From positions 12,628,647-12,692,646 of the forward strand of contig JAMKCF010000006.1 of the NCBI GenBank assembly GCA_023634235.1: a stretch of DNA of 64,000 bases. Direction: 5' to 3'. Within the stretch, counting starts at the first letter, position 1, and every line of letters begins with the position of its first letter. The notes beneath the pieces were generated by a model. That model ran no database searches, was not told the DNA's origin, and was given only the letters and a program-made list of their open reading frames with translations. The position numbers and the translations under genes are program-made. The DNA comes from Pisaster brevispinus. Taxonomy: Eukaryota > Echinodermata > Asteroidea > Forcipulatida > Asteriidae. Positions 52,752 through 61,700 of this stretch are shown here, in pieces.

Positions 52752-55700
52752 CTGTAAATTTAACAAAAATGAAAGGGGAAAAATGATTCAGGTTTTAGGT
52801 TTCATTCCCGGATATGAACGTCTCCAGCAGGAGCGGGCTCATTTTCTCAAAGTGCGTGACTCATCTTGTGATAAATTTTCTTCATCACAGTGTAGTGGTT
52901 TGTCACATTCCGGTTGGTTTAATCAAACAGCCTGTACGAAATTAAAGTTCCTGCTGCCAAATTTCAGCCTGCTGCATTTCAAGAAGTAATTGGGAGGATC
53001 GTGACCTTTCTATCTTTGCACCTCATATAAGGAATCATCTTCCTCCAGACATCAGAAAACCTCCTACAAGATCCATTTTTAAAACTTTGCTTAAATTTGA
53101 CATTGGAGTGGTCCCTCGGAAATCTAACGATTGATTGATTGACTAATTGAACACATTATTTTCAGGTATGGTTTCCAACCGCTGATAAGAGATAGCTGTA
53201 ATCTCAACTTGGAAGGTTTGGAGGAAGTTTTTACAAAATCAAATACTAGCAGTGTCTTAAAACAGAATAGGTGCCTTTAACTTTCACATCAATGAGACGT
53301 TTCCTTACCTGGCATTCGTCTGTTCCTTCTACTTCGTACTGCAAGTCGTTCTTTGTACTCTTGATGCTCATTTGTACACCTTGGGGTCCTACCAGGGTAA
53401 GAGCCTTGCTGGATCTACCATCTCGGTCTAGGACAGCGTTGGAGTTTCTGCAGTGGTAGGTGACATTCTGCTTGGCTTGGGAGTAGATGAGACGCAGGAG
53501 GGTCAACTGAACGGGCTTAACGCTGTAGGAGATCTGAAATGATAGTTACCGAATACAATCAGAGAGTTTTCTGAACAAAAGAAGTCCCTAAAATCACATT
53601 AAAAGTGAATTCACTAACTATTCTTTGCTGCAATCACTCTCATATTTAGATTAGAAAGAAAGTCAAAGTCGTTGCTACGGTTGGAAAGAAACCAAAAGTT
53701 GCTGCTGGGAAAAGGTATAAATGGGGGTCTCACAATCTTCTGATAGTTACTTCAAAGTAGAATTTTAAGGACACACAATCATTCTTTTGATAAAGCCCAT
53801 AAAAAAAAAAGTTTGTAAAATGAAAAAGAATTAAGATGAAATAGTATGATTCTTACCGCTGAGCCGTTGATCATCTTTGAGAAGTCGATTGGGTCCTCAT
53901 GGGAACCAAGATAATAGGTTGCCTTGGGGATCTACCAGTCATGAAAAATTTAGAAAATTCAATAAATTTGTAAGAAGAATAAGGGTACTAGTGTGAAAGG
54001 ATCTTCTCTAGGAAGGAAAACAAAAAACAGAGCTGGATAAGTTTTGACATTTCAAACAGTGTACTCTGCTTGTCTTCAGAAATCTTCAGAAATATTCAAT
54101 AATAAGGAAGTTACGTAACAAAAAATATATACAATAATAAGTGTGACTTGTTATGTGTGGGATCACAAATAATTTCGTACGAATGGAAAAAATGTATAGT
54201 TGTACCTCAATGTAATGAATTCCTGTCAAAAAAAAACCCCTGGGAAATTGTTTTGACCACGATTATGTCAAGTTTCAATTTGAGTGCTTTTGATTAGGTG
54301 ACACCTTTTCTGTTTTACTTATTATAAACTGTGTGTCTTTCCTTTTATTTACTTGATTGCCTGATTATTGAAGAAATCACAAAGTGCTGGAAATATTTCC
54401 CCGTTAGCTTACTACTTGGTTTTCTCACCTCTTGTCTCTCTGGGAAGACGCAGGTGGCGTTGGTCTTCTTGACGCAGTATGCGGTGAACTTGTCGTATGA
54501 GGAGCCTTCGCTTGGATCCAGGGTGTAGTAACCTGAGAAGAAAAGCAAATCAAACAATTCAGTGATCGGTAACTTCCTCCTGTCTCAATCAAACCCATCT
54601 GGGGTCAATGTTATATGCCTGCAACATTCAATCAAACCCAACTGGGGTCAAAGTAATACACCTGCAACATACAATCAAACCCAACTGGGGTCAAAGTAAT
54701 ACACCTGCAACATACAATCAAACCCAACTGGGGTCAAAGTATTACACCTGCAACATACAATCAAACCCAACTGGGGTCAAAGTAATACACCAGCAACATA
54801 CAATCAAACCCAACTGGGGTCAAAGTATTACACCTGCAACATACAATCAAACCCAACTGGGGTCAGAGTAATACACCTGCAACATACAATCAAACCCGAC
54901 TGGGGTCAAAGTAATACACCTGCAACATACAATCAAACCCAACTGGGATCAAAGTATTACACCTGCAACATACAATCAAACCCAACTGAGGTCAAAGTAT
55001 TACACCTGCAACATACAATCAAACCCAACTGGGATCAAAGTATATTACACCTGCAACATACAATCAACCCCAACTGGGGTCAAAGTAATACACCTCCAAA
55101 AAATATCAAATCTATCTGGGGTAAATGTACAACGCCTGCAACACATAGAGGCTGGTTTGAAACAGGTCATGGAATATGCCAATTGTTATGTGCAGTAATA
55201 CAGTTGCTGTCACAGTCAAGCAAAACCAGTAAAAGAATTTCGTAGGATTTTGGTTGCATAAAATTGCTAGCTTAACTCTTAACGTACCATCAGGCAATAT
55301 TGGGTAGTCCTTGAAGAGATCCTTGCAGGAGCGGGCGGGGTAGTCTGCCTCACCGTTGGGATGCATCAACTTCATCATGCGTACACGGAGCTGCTTGATG
55401 CGGTTCTCAAAGTCGTCCTCATCGATCTCGGCATCGTCTCCATACTGTTGAGGTAAGTAATAAGACAGTTTATGGAGGGGGATTTTGTTAAGTTTAAATG
55501 TAACAGTTTGTTCACAAAGAGTTGCACAGACCTATAAATCACTGTAAGTCATCTTTGACTAGTTCCTTGTATACACAACTTGAACTACCAGTGTTGGATT
55601 CAGATTTTCAAATAGGGAACTGACTATTTTCTCTTCAAGTGTAATTTTGGCATACATCATATTTGTGCAGAAAGTTGCAATGGCCTCACGTTTCGACCCC

Positions 55701-58700
55701 GGCATAGTCTTCTCATGTAGCCTTTGAAAAAGACTCTGCTAGTGTTGAAGAGTAAGAATTTTACCACTTTATAAATTGATACCACATGTCATTTTGGTTT
55801 AAGCAAGTAGTTTGCAACAGCTGCCTTTTTCCTAATATTTTTTGTATTTATCTTAAATGATTTTACATTACTGTGGTTACAGACTGACTGCGAAATAGTA
55901 ACTCTTGGTGTCGTCACCACTACAAATGAACCACTTGTATTAAACCTGGTTTGAAGAAAAGTCTGAACTTACGTATGAACTGTATGGGTTGGGTCCCTTG
56001 TTGCCACTGACACCAGCTGGTGCAGAGTACTGTGTAAAATCAAATGGTTTGAAAGATTAATCTATTGAGCCAATCTTGGTTTTACAACATTCTGGTAGGG
56101 CCTTCTAGTTGGCCACGTGGTTTCTTCACTGCCTTTCACCTCTGTGGACCCGGGTTCGAATCCCTGACCAGAGCCTTGCAGGTGGACTGGGTTTTCAGTC
56201 CTTACCTGACTGTGTTTTTTTATTTGGATTCTTCCCCTCACATCCAAGGCTGACATTTTTTCATCATCTTCTCCTCACAACTATTTTCAAACCTACAGGG
56301 TTACAGGCCTATGGGTTACAGGCCTACAGATTACAGGCCTACAGGTTACAGGCCTCAGAGTTACAGGCTTACGGGTTACAGGCCTACAGATTACAGGCCT
56401 ACAGATGACAGGCCTACAGGTTACAGGCCTACAGATTACAGGCCTACAGATTACAGGCCTACAAATTAATGTATTTTAAGTCGTCATCAACAAATTCATC
56501 CAATGAAGATATTTGTTGATTGTCTCAATCTGCGAAAATGTTTTCATTGGTTTAAACAACGAAGTTGCTTCTGGTAGGCCTGTACAAATTTGTTATTCAA
56601 TTTCAAATGACAACATCTAGCTGAAACTATTCAAAATGACAACTTACTCCTTGTGAATAACTGAGGGCTCCCTGTGCAAAGAGAAAAAAATGAAACAAAC
56701 TTTTGGTCAGACATTTCACAAAATGTTTCTTATAATTTCTTACACAAATAAGCAACATTTTCCCCCAAACTAGAGGCATATTGAACAGGGAGGAGAATTT
56801 CCTTGAACTTCTTCCTCTTGATAATCCAGTATTTAGAAGTTCTCTTTAATAATGTTTACAGCAAATAATGTTTTTGACAAATTTTTGTTATGTTTAAGGA
56901 ACGAAGAAATTATTCCACGATGATTAAAATGTGATCCATGAATCTCTAATCACTAGGTAAGTTAGCAACACATCATGGGCACATCCAAAGTGGGACCAAG
57001 GGCAGAAAACAAGGTTAATTTATAGAAGGGCACACCAAGGAGGTGCACCAGCTTTTCCAGGCACTTCTGGCCAGATACAGCTGTAGTTTCTGTTTGCATT
57101 TTTGTAAACAAGCCCCTTCTCAGTGTTCTTGTTACGCCCATAAAAAAAATTTCTACAAGCTAATCGAACATGGAGGTAAAAATGAATACATTGTCTGTGT
57201 GTCAATAGAAAAAAAAAATATTTGAAAACATTGAAATAACTACATAAAAGCTTATAAAATGTAAAATTTTGTTCTGATAATTTTTAATCTCAAAGGTCCA
57301 GATTTCAATAAAAGGGGAGGGGGCACATCTATTGGGGGGGGGCAGGCCCCTCTCCAACCCCGTTACGCCACTGAGCAAGACTGTTTGGTTTAACCCAAAG
57401 AGTCACACATACAACTATATCTTTCATCTTACTTTAAAAAGTAATTTTGTTATCAATCCAATGCAGAAGGGAGTTCCAGTGAGAGAAGTGCGATATTTAC
57501 TTACAGGGGCTCCAGCAGGGCCGGGAGGTCCTGGGGGTCCAGCGGGTCCAGAGCGTCCGTCGGATCCACGGGATCCCTGTATGAGACACAATCAATACAG
57601 TTATCGTTTAGCTCTTGCTACTCTGAGTTACTAAAATAGAATACAGAAGAAGAAACTCCTTGCATAACTTTACTTGTAGAGCAAGAAGAACGTTGTATGT
57701 ACCGATTAATTACTATCTTTGATAGCAGGATTTGTACTTACACCTTGTCCTGACATACCACGAGGTCCCTGTTGTCCAGCCTTTCCATTTCTGCCGCTTG
57801 GTCCGTCAAGACCCTACACGATCAATGCAAAGCAAACAAAAAAATATCATTAATATTTCATGCAATCAGTTTCAACATAATGTGTCTTTTTGGAACCAAA
57901 TTTTCATGCCTGAAGCCTTTCTCAGATTCAAAATTTTTGTGAAAAATAACCTCTTTTAAAACTTCCTTCAAAGGGTGTCGCTTCTAACAAAGTTTGATAA
58001 TATCAACAGCTCTCCAGTGCTTCTTACCAGGTAAGTTTTTACGGTCATTAATGTTTGGAGTAGGTATACCATACCTCTAAGGCACTTATTCTCTTGTGTC
58101 ACTAGTACCTCTATGAGGACAGTTTTAAATGCTGCTAGAACAATAGACCGATCCATTAGGCTCCGCCCACGGCGCACGTGTGAGCAAGAACACGTGAACC
58201 TCTCCAATGCCATTCTGCACAACTCTGTTGCGCGCGCCAAGCATACGCGCATGCATGTCGGACTTTAGTTAATTGTTGGACTTTTGGTTGCGCAATCGGG
58301 GCTGTGATTGGTCAATACGCAATGGGGCGGAGCTTAATGGATCGGTCTATTCAAAAGCCCCCAAGGCAATGTCTAGGCGCATGAAGGCTTGCCTCCATTG
58401 CCTCTGTAATGGTTTTACGCCTGCACAAATTTCTTACGTGACCTTTGTCCTCTGAACTTTATAATTTACATTGAGTGAAAATTTCAAAATGACTTTGTAC
58501 TAACAGCAGGTCCTGCAGGTCCTGGTCTTCCATTGGAGCCACGTGCTCCGGCTTGGCCCTGTGGAGAAAAAAACCCAGTGAATCATTAATAAAAACTAGA
58601 GCTTCCATTGTTAATATGGCCTTAACAGGTATGAATATGTATTATGTGAACCAGGAGTTGGCCCTAATTGGAGAAATAAAATATGAATATGCAAAATCTG

Positions 58701-61700
58701 ATTTAGAGGATATATCCTAGTTCAACAGCAGTTTTAGTATTCATGAGATAACCCAGAAAATGTGCTCCTACTGGATGACATTGTATGAATATGCATATGA
58801 ATGTAATTTGCCCTTCTAATTTCAAGATCAACAGTTGGTTCTTATTATAGCGTTTTATCACATCCCTTGGGCGTATCAAAGCGCTCATTATTTGGTTATC
58901 AACAGGATAAGCAGAGCTATGCTTTTTTTAATTATTAGACCAATTTATGTAGCACCTTCTAATTCAGCAGCCACTGCCAGAAACACTGGGCAAACCCTTC
59001 CTCTTCGCGTTAAGTGTAAATGGGTTCTTGTACTTACATTTCATAACACAAGGGACTTATGGCTTTACATCCCATGGCTTTACGTCCCATCCGAAGGACA
59101 AAGGACGAAGCAATAATACCTTTAGTAAGTGTCTTGCTTAAGGACACAAGTGTCAAGACTGGGACTCGAACCCACACTCTGCTGACCAGAAACACTAGAG
59201 CTTGAATCCAGTGCGCTTGACCGCTCGGCCACCACAACATCCTAAAATGGAACCAACAAAGGTATCTTTTTCACATATGTCGGAAAAATGTTTCGATGTT
59301 CATACTTACACGAGGTCCTGGTGATCCAGCAGCTCCTGGGGAACCGCCCCATCCCTTGTGGCCCTGTTTGAGATTCAAAACAATTTGTTAGTAATAACAA
59401 AAAAAGTATAAAAAGCTGAAGTTATTTTATAGATTTGAATCCCAATAAATCAACAATTTAAGAAAACAAGTTAGAGGAAAATTTCAAAATGTCGGAAATA
59501 AGAAAATATTTTTGCCAAGAATGTAGACTTACCATGATTCCAGTAGCCCCAGTTTCTCCCCTAGCTCCAGCGGGTCCAGCAGGCCCCTACAATACACCAA
59601 TCAGTTTCATATTAGATTTACACACGAGTAATAATTTTGGAATGCAAACTCCAATAAAAAATTCATGTGGGTTGCTTTGATGGGCATTTCTTGAAGAATG
59701 TTCGTAAAAAAAGTTACAAAAATGCAAATTTTATTAATCAGTTGTCACACTTTATCAAATATTACAAATTTCCTTGCATTTCTACAAACTAGGTAACCGT
59801 GAAAATTTCTGGCCAAAAAAATGTAAAGAACTTACAGCAGATCCCATAGCACCATCGGGTCCAGCACTGCCACGTACACCAGCGGGGCCAGCGGGTCCAC
59901 GAGATCCACGCTCTCCCTTGCCACCAGCGGGTCCGGATGGTCCCTGATACACAACAAGGCAAACAAGTCTTTTAGATTGAATTACATGTATACAATTTTT
60001 AAACTGAAAGAGTTTCTCTAAAGAAGATCACTGAAGTTTATCGATGCTTTAGACACATCTTGGTGATGGACTTACATTCATTCCTCTAGCTCCCATGGCT
60101 CCTGGGGCACCAACAGCTCCCTTATCACCGCCGGGTCCGCTAGGTCCCTGAGCTCCCTGTGAACCAGTGTCTCCATCACGGCCCTGAAATGATTAACAAA
60201 CGAGAACAAAAGTTCAAGCTACTGCACTGGAATAGACCTGTACAGGTTCACAAATTTAAAACTTGTAATAGAAACAAATTGTATCTTTGCTTATGGTTGC
60301 ATACATGCTTCAGGAAATGACAAATGAACGAAGCTTTTTTTTTAAGACTCCAGAGACAACACGTCATAAGCTGTTTTCTTTGTAAGACACTTACACTCGA
60401 TCCCTTGGGTCCAGCGGGTCCCTTGGCACCTTGTGGTCCCATGCGTCCAGCAGATCCCTGTTGACCGGATGCTCCACGCTTACCATCAGCTCCATCAGAA
60501 CCCTGTTCAAAAAGCATTTAGCTAAAGTAACAACTTGTTCTTTAGAAGATATTGTAAGGCTCATTTTCTGGCACTAAATTCACCATTCCCCCTATCCCCT
60601 GTAATTATAGCATTGTCGACAGGTGGTCCATTTCACTTCAAAGCTCACTCCCTTATCTTCCAAAACACACCACACACATTCCTAGGCTATGACCTCTAGG
60701 TCCCCAGGACACTGATCATTACTCCCCTGCTGACCATTACCTCATCCAAACTTATTATATTCAAATGATGTCATTGATCTTATGTATTTTCTCTGTGACA
60801 TCATTGCTAAATCTAAATATAACCCACCTCCAGAAACCCTATATAAGATCCCCCAAATTCTCCTTACAAAGTGTTCATATTCGGACTCTCATTCTTGAGT
60901 GCTCCGACTTGCTCCATACATCAGAGACTCGCCTCTCATATATCTACAAGCTAGATTTGTTGTACCTGTGTATCTGCAATCGTTTTATCCGTCAAATAAA
61001 TCATAATTAAAGTTTGGCCGAAACGTTTGTTTGTTGTACCATCATTTTATTCATTGACGTCTACACTCGCCCCCTCTGCTCCGGCACACGTTCACCCGAA
61101 CAGTTATATTATAGTTAACCAGGAAAGCCCTGCTCACATTAATTCCTGCGTTACAATATCTTAAGATACTGTTAGATCTTTTCAACATAGACCATATGAA
61201 TTTGTTGCAAAGAAATGATTTCTATTGATCCAATTCACCTGACGTCATCAATCTTAGTAGCGGCATTGTTTGCGCCGGATTCCAATGTGTTACTGGGCAG
61301 TGCGCATTTTAGGTGATGCGGGTGCAGTTTGCCAAACACCATACTTTTACAAGCATTTTGACTCCCGAAATGCCAGACCATGGGCAGTCAATGGCCGCTT
61401 GTGGCGTCATTGTAAGGGATCAAGCATAGAATTTGGGATACTTACGGGACGTCCAGCGGCACCAGCAGGTCCAGGAGCTCCCATGGCTCCCATGCTACCC
61501 TATATCATGACAAAATAACGACCAAAATTAAACATACGGTAACTTACACCTATAACACATCACAAACCGAATGAAATAAAACAAACTTATTTATATCACA
61601 TAGAGAAACAAACAAGTTTCAAGTAAAGGTACGCTCCCCGATGTTCTCAAATTAGTACTCAGGAACCTTTTTTTCCTAACATGATGTTTTATCTTGTAAA

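Noticed and set aside
54608..54871. 87-codon plus-strand ORF with repeated IKPNWGQ
   Set aside because: Translation of the 43-bp array in a gene A intron.
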